Source: Croceimicrobium sp965658965
GTDB lineage: Bacteria > Bacteroidota > Bacteroidia > Flavobacteriales > Schleiferiaceae
DNA: 60,986 nt
Direction of reading: 5' to 3'
Assembly (NCBI GenBank): GCA_965658965.1
Contig: CBFHVV010000009.1
Span: forward strand, 1-60,986
Part shown: positions 43,836-51,358 of the stretch, piece after piece
Layout of the letters: every line of letters begins with the position of its first letter
How positions within the stretch are numbered: position 1 is the first letter of the stretch
The notes under the pieces: model-generated
Database searches by the model: none
Seen by the model: only the letters and a program-made list of their open reading frames with translations
Told to the model about the DNA's origin: nothing
Made by a program: the position numbers and the translations under genes

Positions 43836-45152
43836 TTACTGTTCGTTTTGTGGTAAGTATTTTAGAACAACCCGATTTTCAGGTGCTAAATATTTGGCCG
43901 CTACTTCTTGTAGATATTCGGCAGAAATTTCACGGTAGTTTTTAATCTCCGTATTAATAAGGTTTGCATCACCTAGATAAACGTGATTATCCGCTAAACT
44001 TTCGGCAATACCTGCTACACGTCCATTAGTTGAAACAAAATCGTTTTCAATTTGGTTTTGAATTTTCATGTAATCTTCCTCCGAGATACCTTCGGTAATA
44101 AGCGTATTAACTTCTTCGTCAATCGCCTGAATGAAAGTGTTTAATTCGGTATCAGGATTTGCTAATCCAAAAGCGATGAATAAACTGGCATTTTCTAAGG
44201 AGAAATTAAAAGCTTGGACTACCACACCTAATTGTTTCTCATCTACAATAGACTTGTAAAGCATGGAACTTTGACCGTCGGCTAATAAAGTAGAAATCAT
44301 ATCTATTGCGTAGGCCTCTTTGGTACCTCTTTCTGGGCAACGGTAACCAATAAAAACACCGGGTAATTGGATGTTGTCATAGATAGTGTCAATTACTTCA
44401 CCGCTTAAAGGAGCTGGCTTTTCGGTAGGACGAGGAATTTCCTTGGTACCTTTAGGGATAGTAGAGAAATACTTGTCAATCCACTCTTTGGCTTGATCTA
44501 TATCAATATCACCTGCAATAGATAGAGTAGCATTATTAGGAACGTAAAATGTAGAATAGAAGTCTTTAAAGTCTGCTTCTTCCGCAGCATTTAAGTCTTC
44601 CATAGTTCCGATCGGTGCAATTTCGTAGTAGCTTCCTTTAAAGGCGGTTCCAAACATTTTTTCTTGGAAAGAACCATAAGGCTGATTATCTACTCTTAAA
44701 CGCTTTTCTTCCTTTACAACCTCACGCTGTGTATTTACACCTTCAATATCTACCTTAGCTTGCAACATACGCTCGCTTTCTAGCCAAAGGCCTAATTCCA
44801 GTTGGTTGGAGGGAAGAATCTCATAATAGTAGGTGCGATCGAAAGAAGTGTTAGCATTTAAAGCTCCACCGTTAGCCGATACAATTTTCATGTACTCTCC
44901 GCGCTCGATGTTAGGGGAACCTTCAAACATTAGGTGCTCAAAAAAGTGGGCGAAACCCGAGCGGCCTTCTTTTTCGTTCTTACTACCGACGTGGTAAAGA
45001 ACTGAAACAGCAACAATGGGTGTGCTGTGGTCTTCGTGAAGAATGACGTGAAGACCATTATCTAGGTCGTACTCTTCAAATTCTATTTTACTCTGTGCCA
45101 TAGCACTTCCCACTAGGGAGGCTAAGAGGAGGCTGAGAATGTTTTTGTACAT
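43836..45152 (-). CDS. M16 family zinc metallopeptidase, active subunit
   Basis: A 438-residue secreted peptidase with signal peptide ending at SAMAQ. The zinc motif is His69-Phe-Phe-Glu72-His73 in GFAHFFEHLMFEGS, with the distal glutamate expected in QREVVKEEKRLRVD. The C-terminal half has LLADGQSSMLYKSIVDEKQLGVVVQAFNF, where the active-partner R/Y pair is altered. This matches PqqL/MPP-type pairs in which one subunit holds the zinc and the other holds the substrate. The inactive subunit gene follows 15 bp downstream and the pair ends in a terminator. Confidence 0.9.
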   Translation of the reverse strand: MYKNILSLLLASLVGSAMAQSKIEFEEYDLDNGLHVILHEDHSTPIVAVSVLYHVGSKNEKEGRSGFAHFFEHLMFEGSPNIERGEYMKIVSANGGALNANTSFDRTYYYEILPSNQLELGLWLESERMLQAKVDIEGVNTQREVVKEEKRLRVDNQPYGSFQEKMFGTAFKGSYYEIAPIGTMEDLNAAEEADFKDFYSTFYVPNNATLSIAGDIDIDQAKEWIDKYFSTIPKGTKEIPRPTEKPAPLSGEVIDTIYDNIQLPGVFIGYRCPERGTKEAYAIDMISTLLADGQSSMLYKSIVDEKQLGVVVQAFNFSLENASLFIAFGLANPDTELNTFIQAIDEEVNTLITEGISEEDYMKIQNQIENDFVSTNGRVAGIAESLADNHVYLGDANLINTEIKNYREISAEYLQEVAAKYLAPENRVVLKYLPQNEQ

Positions 45153-45375
45153 ACGATTAATCTTGCTTTAAATTAAATCTGCTGCAATTTTAAGATTTTT
45201 TAGGCAAAGCAGCAGTCTATTCTGCACCTTTAAAGGCGCGGATGAGCGCTTTTTATTGTTAATGTTCTGTGAAAGTACCTGCCTTTTACAGAATGCTGTG
45301 GTGATGTGAGGCGGTAGCTAAGAAGCTTATGAATAAATTTTTAAGCACAATACCTCAATTAAAAGGATAATGTTG

Positions 45376-45383
45376 TAAATTTG
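45376..45383 (+). promoter_or_regulatory. -7 promoter element TAAATTTG for rplU-rpmA
   Basis: TAAATTTG exactly matches TAnnTTTG and is followed by CAGCCCTAAAAAT, nearly the same as downstream of the HU promoter. It ends 19 bp before the rplU ATG. No TTTG -33 box is seen. Confidence 0.55.
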
Positions 45384-45402
45384 CAGCCCTAAAAATAAGT
45401 AT

Positions 45403-45711
45403 ATGTTCGCCATAGTAGAGATAGCAGGGCATCAGTACAAAGTACAAAAAGATCAACGTCTATACGTTAATCGTTTGCAAGCAGAAGAAGGAGCCACTCT
45501 TTCTTTCGATAAAGTAATGCTTACAGACAATGACGGTAAAGTAGTTGTTGGCGCCCCGGTTATAGAAGGTATCAAGGTTGATGCTAAAGTAGTTCAGCAC
45601 CTTAAAGCAGATAAGGTGTTAATCTTTAAAAAGAAAAGACGTAAAGGTTATCAGAAAATGAACGGTCACCGTCAGTATATTTCGCAAATCGAAATAACGG
45701 CGATAGGCTAA
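45403..45711 (+). CDS. rplU: 50S ribosomal protein L21 (bL21)
   Basis: A 102-residue ribosomal protein with the full family pattern: FAIVEIAGHQYKVQKDQRLYVNRL at the start, then VMLTDNDGKVVVGAPVIEG, VLIFKKKRRKGYQKMNGHRQYISQIEITAI at the end (KRRKGYQKMNGHRQ is the RNA-binding signature). rpmA follows 41 bp downstream, the usual bacterial order. Confidence 0.98.
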   Translation: MFAIVEIAGHQYKVQKDQRLYVNRLQAEEGATLSFDKVMLTDNDGKVVVGAPVIEGIKVDAKVVQHLKADKVLIFKKKRRKGYQKMNGHRQYISQIEITAIG

Positions 45712-45752
45712 GTTAGGAATCTGGTAATTTATAATCTAAAAAATTTTAATCC

Positions 45753-46010
45753 ATGGCTCATAAGAAAGGTGTCGGTAGTTCTAAAAACGGACGTGAATCA
45801 GAAAGTAAAAGATTAGGTGTGAAAATTTTCGGTGGCCAAGCTGCTATTGCCGGAAATATCATCGTGCGTCAGCGCGGTACTCGCCATAATCCAGGTACAA
45901 ACGTAGGTATTGGAAAAGATCATACTCTTTTCGCACTTACCGACGGTACTGTAGTATTCCGCAAAAAAGCGAACAATAAATCTTACGTTTCAGTAGATCC
46001 TACTGCCTAG
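45753..46010 (+). CDS. rpmA: 50S ribosomal protein L27 (bL27)
   Basis: An 85-residue protein of the peptidyl-transferase region. It begins MAHKKGVGSSKNGRESESKRLGVK and has GNIIVRQRGTRHNPGTNVGIGKDHTLFA, diagnostic of L27. No N-terminal leader is present, so no Prp-type cleavage is needed. It ends the rplU-rpmA operon, with a strong terminator 21 bp on. Confidence 0.98.
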   Translation: MAHKKGVGSSKNGRESESKRLGVKIFGGQAAIAGNIIVRQRGTRHNPGTNVGIGKDHTLFALTDGTVVFRKKANNKSYVSVDPTA

Positions 46011-46031
46011 ATTTAATCAATAATATTTGCT

Positions 46032-46064
46032 ACCCCTTATCGTTTATTCGGTAAGGGGTTTTTG
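46032..46064 (+). terminator. rho-independent terminator of rplU-rpmA
   Basis: ACCCCTTATCG and CGGTAAGGGGT form an 11-bp stem (one G-U pair) with loop TTTATT, followed by TTTT. It lies 21 bp after the rpmA stop. Confidence 0.9.
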
Positions 46065-46202
46065 GCTTTAGGCAAATTCAGCAAGCTAATCCATCTGCAT
46101 TGCGATTTAAGTAGGTCTCTCTTTTTTTGATGACCGATGGCCTTTGCTAAATTTTGGCCTTAAAAATACCCAGGGAAGTATCAAGGAGCTTTATTCATTG
46201 AT

Positions 46203-46210
46203 TAACTTCG
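46203..46210 (+). promoter_or_regulatory. possible -7 promoter element TAACTTCG for serS
   Basis: TAACTTCG differs from TAnnTTTG at one base and lies 22 bp before the serS ATG, downstream of the rpmA terminator. It belongs to the same TAnnTTCG group seen before truA and the OmpA-family gene. Confidence 0.3.
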
Positions 46211-46232
46211 CCCTTTCTAAAAATAGAACACT

Positions 46233-47501
46233 ATGCTCCAAATTTCTTATCTCCGCGACCACAGCGAAGAGGCTATCATTGGTCTTAAAAAGAGAGGTAT
46301 TAATGCAGAACAAAATATCAAAGACATTCTGAATCTTGATCAGCAAAGACGTCAGGCTCAGAACGATTTAGATTCATGCCAAGCTGAAGCCAACAAGTTG
46401 AGTAAATCTATTGGAGGTTTATTTAAAGAAGGTAAGCGCGATGAGGCCAATGCCTTGAAAGAACGCTCGGCAGAACTAAAGGAGCAAACGAAAGATCTTC
46501 AATTGCAAGAAGAACAGCTTCGGCATGCTTTAGAGGAGCAATTGGTGCAACTGCCAAACGTTCCTTATCATTTGGTTCCCGCCGGAAAGTCGGCCGAAGA
46601 CAATGAAGAAATTTCACGCGAGGGCGAAATCAAAGAGCTGGGAGCAGACGCGAAACCACACTGGGAAATTGCGGAAGAGAAGCAGCTTATTCGCTTTGAT
46701 TTGGGCGTAAAAATTACAGGAGCTGGTTTTCCAGTTTACCAAGGGAAAGGGGCACGCCTCCAGCGAGCACTAATTAATTTCTTCTTAGAGGAGAATATGA
46801 ATGCTGGCTACCAAGAATTTCAACCCCCATTATTTGTAAATGAGGCTTCCGCCTATGGAACTGGCCAGTTACCCGATAAAGAAGGGCAGATGTATCACAT
46901 GCCCGAAGATAATTTATACGCCATCCCTACAGCCGAGGTGCCGATTACCAATATTTTTAGAGATGAGATATTAGATCGTGAGCAATTACCTGTAAAATGT
47001 ACGGCTCACAGTGCCTGCTTTCGCAGAGAAGCTGGAAGCTACGGAAAGGACGTGCGCGGTTTAAACCGTTTGCATCAGTTCGATAAAGTTGAAATCGTTA
47101 GTATTAGTCTACCGGAGGATAGTTTTTCTATTTTAGAGGAGATGGTGGAGCATGTAGCTGGCCTTCTGCGAAAGCTAGAACTACCTTTTCGAATTTTGCG
47201 TTTATGTGGAGGCGATATGGGTTTTACCTCGGCTATGACCTACGACTTTGAAGTGTGGTCGGCTGCGCAAAAGCGTTGGCTAGAAGTGAGTTCTATTTCT
47301 AATTTCGAGACTTTTCAAACCAATCGCATGAAAATTCGCTATCGCGGAGAAGACAAGAAAACGCATCTAGCACACAGCCTTAATGGTAGCGCCTTAGCTT
47401 TACCGCGCATCGTGGCTGCATTGTTAGAAAATCATCAAGATGCTGGTGAGGTGCGAATTCCAGAGGCTTTACAGGAGTATACCGGATTTAAATCTATATA
47501 A
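46233..47501 (+). CDS. serS: seryl-tRNA synthetase
   Basis: Charges tRNA-Ser in the cytoplasm. The N-terminal long coiled-coil arm (about 25-105; DQQRRQAQNDLDSCQAEANKLSK) binds the tRNA. The class II core has motif 2 in CFRREAGSYGKDVRGLNRLHQFDKVEI, GDMGFTSAMTYDFEVW, EVSSISNFETFQTNRMKIRY, and motif 3 in HSLNGSALALPRIVAALLENHQ. Length 422 is normal. The start ATG is set by the family N-terminus (MLQISYLRDHSEEAI). It heads a rightward run of closely spaced genes to recX (lipoprotein, TPR, DUF4286). Confidence 0.97.
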   Translation: MLQISYLRDHSEEAIIGLKKRGINAEQNIKDILNLDQQRRQAQNDLDSCQAEANKLSKSIGGLFKEGKRDEANALKERSAELKEQTKDLQLQEEQLRHALEEQLVQLPNVPYHLVPAGKSAEDNEEISREGEIKELGADAKPHWEIAEEKQLIRFDLGVKITGAGFPVYQGKGARLQRALINFFLEENMNAGYQEFQPPLFVNEASAYGTGQLPDKEGQMYHMPEDNLYAIPTAEVPITNIFRDEILDREQLPVKCTAHSACFRREAGSYGKDVRGLNRLHQFDKVEIVSISLPEDSFSILEEMVEHVAGLLRKLELPFRILRLCGGDMGFTSAMTYDFEVWSAAQKRWLEVSSISNFETFQTNRMKIRYRGEDKKTHLAHSLNGSALALPRIVAALLENHQDAGEVRIPEALQEYTGFKSI

Positions 47502-47510
47502 CATTTTACC

Positions 47511-48068
47511 ATGAAGTATACCTTTAATATTCTTCTTATCGCGCTGAGCTTTATAGCTTGCAATAGACCGTCGGCCGTGTACCAGGCAAAGATTGCAAGA
47601 GTGGATAGCTTAATTGGTGTGCGAGATGCCCATCAAGCGCGTTACAATCTTATTGATAGTACTAGTATTCAGGAGCAAATTGGCGGGATAGAGTCGATTG
47701 CTAAAATATTAAGAGGCCCGAAGGTTAGTCAGGATAATAAGAAATATTGGACCGAAACATTGGCGCCACTGGATTTAGTAATAAGGCCCTATCAGAAGTA
47801 CTTGCGCGATAAAAATAAAATTGAAAAGCAATTATCATACAGCCAATCGCAGCTTTTATCCTTGCGTAAAAGTCTGCAAGATGAGGTAATTGATACGGCT
47901 TTAGCTGAAAAGTATCTTATGGATGAAAAAAGAGCGGTAGGTGATCTTTATATGTTGAAAATCAAGCGAATTGAGCCTGCCATCGAAGCACAGAACATTT
48001 GGGATACTACCGCTGTAATGTTCCAAAATATGGCCGATAGCGTAGCAGCTTTGCCATCAAATAACTAG
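47511..48068 (+). CDS. lipoprotein of unknown function with coiled-coil segments
   Basis: A 185-residue protein with a lipoprotein signal (MKYTFNILLIALSFIAC; lipid-modified Cys17) and a highly helical, charged remainder with coiled-coil potential (IEKQLSYSQSQLLSLRKSLQDEV). No family recognised. It lies 9 bp after serS and 4 bp before a TPR protein with a signal peptide, so the two may form an envelope complex. Its small size and helical make-up suggest a structural or adaptor role. Confidence 0.6.
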   Translation: MKYTFNILLIALSFIACNRPSAVYQAKIARVDSLIGVRDAHQARYNLIDSTSIQEQIGGIESIAKILRGPKVSQDNKKYWTETLAPLDLVIRPYQKYLRDKNKIEKQLSYSQSQLLSLRKSLQDEVIDTALAEKYLMDEKRAVGDLYMLKIKRIEPAIEAQNIWDTTAVMFQNMADSVAALPSNN

Positions 48069-48072
48069 CCTT

Positions 48073-49914
48073 TTGAATAAAATTCTTTCTATCTTAATCC
48101 TGCTACTCTCTTACCTTTCGGTAGATGCGCAGGAACGTGATAAGCCGATTAAACCGAGCAGCAGCGATTTACAAATTGCTGGTCAGTATTTTCAGCAGGA
48201 AGAATATTTAAAAGCGCTCGATTTTCTGAAAGATCTTTTAGAGAACAGTCGTAATATTCAAGCCTATGAAATGGCGCAAACCAGTTATTTGGCTTTGGAG
48301 GATTATGACAATGCCATTGATTTAGCCAAGGATTGGCGCAAGCGCATTCCTGGGCAAAGGAATAGATTTGATGTGGATGAATTGGTTATCTATCTACTAG
48401 AAAAGGAGGAACGCAAAGCAGAACGAAAATTCGAAGATATCATAGAGTTGATCTCTAAGCAGCCTAATCAGGCTTACTTTTACGGTCGGGCTTTACAGCA
48501 GAAGGGATACCCCAAAATGGCTTTAACCGTTTATCAAGAGGCTCTGCGTAAAAACGCGCGCTTGAATTTTGATTATCAAATGGCACAGCTTTACGGTGAG
48601 TTGGGCGATATTAAAAAGATGTACGATAATTACATCGCTATGGTAGAGCGTACTCCAGGTTACTTGCCAACCATTAAAATGTTTTTGTCTCAAGCAATTT
48701 CGCCCGAGAATAAGGAGGATGAGAATACGCTTTACCTTAAGGAACAGCTAATTAAGAAAATTCAATCGGGGGCTGCGCCGCAGCTTAATGAGTTGTTGAT
48801 TCATGTATTTACGCAAGAGAAAAATTTTAGAGGTGCTTTTATTCAACTGAAAGCTCTAGACCGCCGCAATGCTATTTCTCCCGGTCAATTAAATAGTCTT
48901 GCTAAAATCGCCTTTAATGCTGAAGAGTACGAGCTAGCCGCAAGCATATACCAATATGTAATGAATAAAGGCGAGGCCGAAGGTTATTTTCAAGGCGCAG
49001 TATTAGGATACTTATCTGCCCGCAACGCGGAGCAAATGGCAAAGGCAAATAGCGATATTGACACTTGGAAGAGCTTAGCGAAAGATTACGAGAAATACCG
49101 TCGTGCCTTTTATGGAGATCCTTATCAGGGAGAAATAGTACTAGGTTTAGCGGATATTTACGCTTATCGCTTAGGGCAACAGGATACTGCTGCGCAAATG
49201 CTTTTGGGAATGTTTAACAAAGCTTATCTAGGGCCAGAAGATATTGCTCGTGGGCAGATTGCGTATGCAGATTTACTTCTTTACCAAGGAAAAAGGTGGG
49301 ATGCAATTATCTATTACCGCAAGGCAGAAAAACTTTTAGAACGTTCCCCTATTGGGCAAACCGCTAAATTTAAGCGAGCTAAAGCGGCCTATTACGTGGG
49401 CGACTTTCAGTGGTCGCAAGGAATTTTTAAAATTCTTAAAGAGTCTACTTCTAAGTTAATTGCGAATGATGCCATGCAGTATTCTCTGTTAATTACTGAT
49501 AATATGGCTTTAGACTCTACTACGGAGGCACTGGAAACTTACGCCAAGGCAGACTTATTGTATTACCGCGATAAATTAGACTCGGCCCTTTATTTTCTGG
49601 CGCTCTTTGATGTAGCTTTCCCCGAGCACCCTATTTTGGATGAGGCTTTACTAATGCAAGGCGATATTTATTTTAAGCAAGAGAAATTTGCTGAGGCGGA
49701 AGAGGCTTGGGCAAGAATTGTAAAAGATCATTCAGATGAGATCTTAGCCGATGATGCTTTGTATCGTTTGGCAAATTTGCAGATCAATCAATATTTGGAT
49801 AAAGAGCAAGCAATGCAGTATTTTGAGAAGATATTTATTGATTATAGCGATAGCTTTTTTGCCGCAGAAGCACGTAATCGCTATCGAGATTTACGCGGCG
49901 ATCAATTGAATTAG
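48073..49914 (+). CDS. large exported TPR-repeat protein
   Basis: A 613-residue protein with signal peptide (NKILSILILLLSYLSVDAQ) and TPR repeats throughout (QQEEYLKALDFLKDLLENSR, YFYGRALQQKGYPKMALTVYQEALRKN, YAKADLLYYRDKLDSALYFLALF, EKFAEAEEAWARIVKDHSDEILADDALYRLA). It should be a periplasmic or outer-membrane-associated scaffold, with C-terminal repeats resembling BamD/YbgF-type units. The start is TTG, 4 bp after the lipoprotein stop; no ATG gives an intact signal peptide. Followed 3 bp later by DUF4286. Confidence 0.8.
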   Translation: MNKILSILILLLSYLSVDAQERDKPIKPSSSDLQIAGQYFQQEEYLKALDFLKDLLENSRNIQAYEMAQTSYLALEDYDNAIDLAKDWRKRIPGQRNRFDVDELVIYLLEKEERKAERKFEDIIELISKQPNQAYFYGRALQQKGYPKMALTVYQEALRKNARLNFDYQMAQLYGELGDIKKMYDNYIAMVERTPGYLPTIKMFLSQAISPENKEDENTLYLKEQLIKKIQSGAAPQLNELLIHVFTQEKNFRGAFIQLKALDRRNAISPGQLNSLAKIAFNAEEYELAASIYQYVMNKGEAEGYFQGAVLGYLSARNAEQMAKANSDIDTWKSLAKDYEKYRRAFYGDPYQGEIVLGLADIYAYRLGQQDTAAQMLLGMFNKAYLGPEDIARGQIAYADLLLYQGKRWDAIIYYRKAEKLLERSPIGQTAKFKRAKAAYYVGDFQWSQGIFKILKESTSKLIANDAMQYSLLITDNMALDSTTEALETYAKADLLYYRDKLDSALYFLALFDVAFPEHPILDEALLMQGDIYFKQEKFAEAEEAWARIVKDHSDEILADDALYRLANLQINQYLDKEQAMQYFEKIFIDYSDSFFAAEARNRYRDLRGDQLN

Positions 49915-49917
49915 TCT

Positions 49918-50244
49918 ATGTATATCTATAATGTTACCGTAAATATTGAGGCCGACGTGCACGACGATTGGTTGAAATGGATGAAAGAAGTTCATATCCC
50001 TGATGTATTATCTACTGGATTGTTTTTAGACAATCGACTTTGCCAAGTTATGGTTGAGGAAGAGCAGGGAATTACTTATTCTATTCAATATCGAGTACGT
50101 GATTTAGAAACCTTAGACTTATACCGAGAAGTATATGCGCCTAAGTTACAAGCGGAGCATAATGAAAAGTATCGCGATAAATTTGTTGCTTTCCGCAGTC
50201 TTCTGCGTATCGATCACGAGTTAGAAGCTAGCAGTGGCCAATGA
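49918..50244 (+). CDS. DUF4286 family protein
   Basis: A 108-residue soluble protein with the DUF4286 pattern: YIYNVTVNIEADVHDDWLKWMKEVHIPDVLSTG, then LDLYREVYAPKLQAEHNEKYRDKFVAFRSLLRI. The alpha+beta arrangement suggests a ferredoxin-like (ABM-like) fold. Function unknown. It is coupled to the TPR protein (3-bp gap) and overlaps recX by 11 bp. Confidence 0.8.
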   Translation: MYIYNVTVNIEADVHDDWLKWMKEVHIPDVLSTGLFLDNRLCQVMVEEEQGITYSIQYRVRDLETLDLYREVYAPKLQAEHNEKYRDKFVAFRSLLRIDHELEASSGQ

Positions 50245-50716
50245 TGCGAAGCATATTTATGATTTAAACGAGGCGCGTGAGAAAATCCGCACCTTTTGTC
50301 TTTACCGCGAACGTAGTCAGCAAGAATGTCGCGATAAGCTCTATAGCTATGGGCTAAATAGCGATACCATAGAAATACTTCTTTCGGAATTGGTGCAAGA
50401 ACGCTTTGTAGACGAAGAACGTTTTGCGCGTGCCTTTGTACGCGGGAAGTATAGCATTAAGCGGTGGGGTCGCTATAAAATTAAGCAAGCTTTATATCCT
50501 CATGCCCTTAGCGACTATGTTTTAAAAAAGGCCTTTAGCGAAATAGACGAAGAAAAGTACTGGCGCAATCTAATGCATCTTACCGAAAAGCGTTGGCCTT
50601 TAACCAAGGGGAAGAATGAATACATCCGCCAACAAAAACTGCTTGTATATTTACAAGCACGTGGTTATGAATCTGACTTAGTTCGGGAGGCTTTACAGGA
50701 GTTTTTTAAGGCTTAG
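50234..50716 (+). CDS. recX: regulatory protein RecX
   Basis: An inhibitor of RecA filaments. The 160-residue protein shows the three-helix repeats of RecX: REKIRTFCLYRERSQQECRDKLYSYG, ELVQERFVDEERFARAFVRGKYSIKRWGRYKIKQAL, and KGKNEYIRQQKLLVYLQARGYE with the final helix. The key WG.. segment (KRWGRYKI) is present. The start is GTG inside the DUF4286 gene, an 11-bp overlap. recA is not in the window. The downstream side is the inverted-repeat element at 50732-50832. Confidence 0.88.
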   Translation: MANDAKHIYDLNEAREKIRTFCLYRERSQQECRDKLYSYGLNSDTIEILLSELVQERFVDEERFARAFVRGKYSIKRWGRYKIKQALYPHALSDYVLKKAFSEIDEEKYWRNLMHLTEKRWPLTKGKNEYIRQQKLLVYLQARGYESDLVREALQEFFKA

Positions 50717-50731
50717 GGAACGGTCAAGTAT

Positions 50732-50832
50732 AAGCGTAGTGCGGGATTTCGAAGCACTTCACTTTCAGTTTAGCAATATGTTTACTAATATTCAATTCGT
50801 TTAAATTTAGCACTTTAGCCCGCATTACGCTT
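50732..50832. repeat. 101-bp element with 14-bp inverted ends
   Basis: AAGCGTAGTGCGGG (50732-50745) and CCCGCATTACGCTT (50819-50832) are inverted copies differing at one base (a G-U pair if transcribed). They flank an AT-rich core of 73 bp. Just outside the right arm lies TACAATGTTGTGCACAGTAC, which contains a smaller palindrome (TTGTGCACAG). It sits in the gap between recX and the convergent HxlR gene. It resembles a MITE-like or folded recombination site; no transposase is present and I saw no second copy in the window. Confidence 0.6.
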
Positions 50833-50853
50833 TTACAATGTTGTGCACAGTAC

Positions 50854-51237
50854 TTATTTGTTCTCTTTCAATTTTGGCTCTAAAACATTCTTAATTCCCC
50901 ATTTGCTCAATTCACTAAATAAAGGTCTTAAACTTTCTCCTTTTTCCGTTAGCGTGTATATAACTTTTGGCGGTACTTCTGCAAAAACTTCTCTGTGTAT
51001 TATTCCGTCATCTTCCAATTCCCGAAGTTGGGTTGTCATCATTCGCTTACTACAACCGGGCATCATTCTTTGAAGTTGCCCGAACCTGTTAACGTCCACT
51101 GAAACAAAGTACAATATCAAGGGCTTCCACTTTCCGCCAATGATTTTTAGTGTCGCACTTACGGGGCAGCCACCATACTTTTTAATGTTTTCGACCATAT
51201 TGTCGAAGCGTTCAGAAATTATTTCAACTTTTTCCAT
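50854..51237 (-). CDS. HxlR-family winged-helix transcription regulator
   Basis: A 127-residue MarR-like regulator. The HxlR core is clear: CPVSATLKIIGGKWKPLILYFV, RFGQLQRMMPGCSKRMMTTQLRELEDDGIIHREVF, and VIYTLTEKGESLRPLFSELSKWG. Cys24 in YGGCPV sits where YodB/HypR-type members sense electrophiles or oxidants; a second Cys is in MPGCSK. It is divergent from the lipoprotein operon and shares a 121-bp region with repeated GTAAC boxes, so it probably represses that operon and itself. A redox or quinone signal is an inference from the family. Confidence 0.92.
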   Translation of the reverse strand: MEKVEIISERFDNMVENIKKYGGCPVSATLKIIGGKWKPLILYFVSVDVNRFGQLQRMMPGCSKRMMTTQLRELEDDGIIHREVFAEVPPKVIYTLTEKGESLRPLFSELSKWGIKNVLEPKLKENK

Positions 51238-51264
51238 TTACTAAGTTGTTGTTTATCAGCAATG

Positions 51265-51301
51265 GTTACTAAAATGTAACTATTAGCTTTAAATGTAACT
51301 A
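51265..51301. promoter_or_regulatory. candidate HxlR operator with GTAAC boxes
   Basis: GTTAC-N6-GTAAC (51265-51280) is a perfect palindrome of half-sites. The sequence AAATGTAACTA then occurs twice, at 51272-51282 and 51291-51301, starting 19 bp apart (about two helical turns). It lies 28-64 bp before the HxlR start and 58-94 bp before the first lipoprotein start, where a dimeric regulator could control both. Confidence 0.5.
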
Positions 51302-51358
51302 CTTTCAAAGATAGATATTAGTATGGAAATTTGCAAAGAATTTTAAAATCAGAGAATA

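Noticed and set aside
50732..50842. Integron attC site
   Set aside because: An AAC lies to the left and a GTT to the right of the paired arms, but the outer boxes do not fit RYYYAAC/GTTRRRY and no integrase or cassette array is visible.
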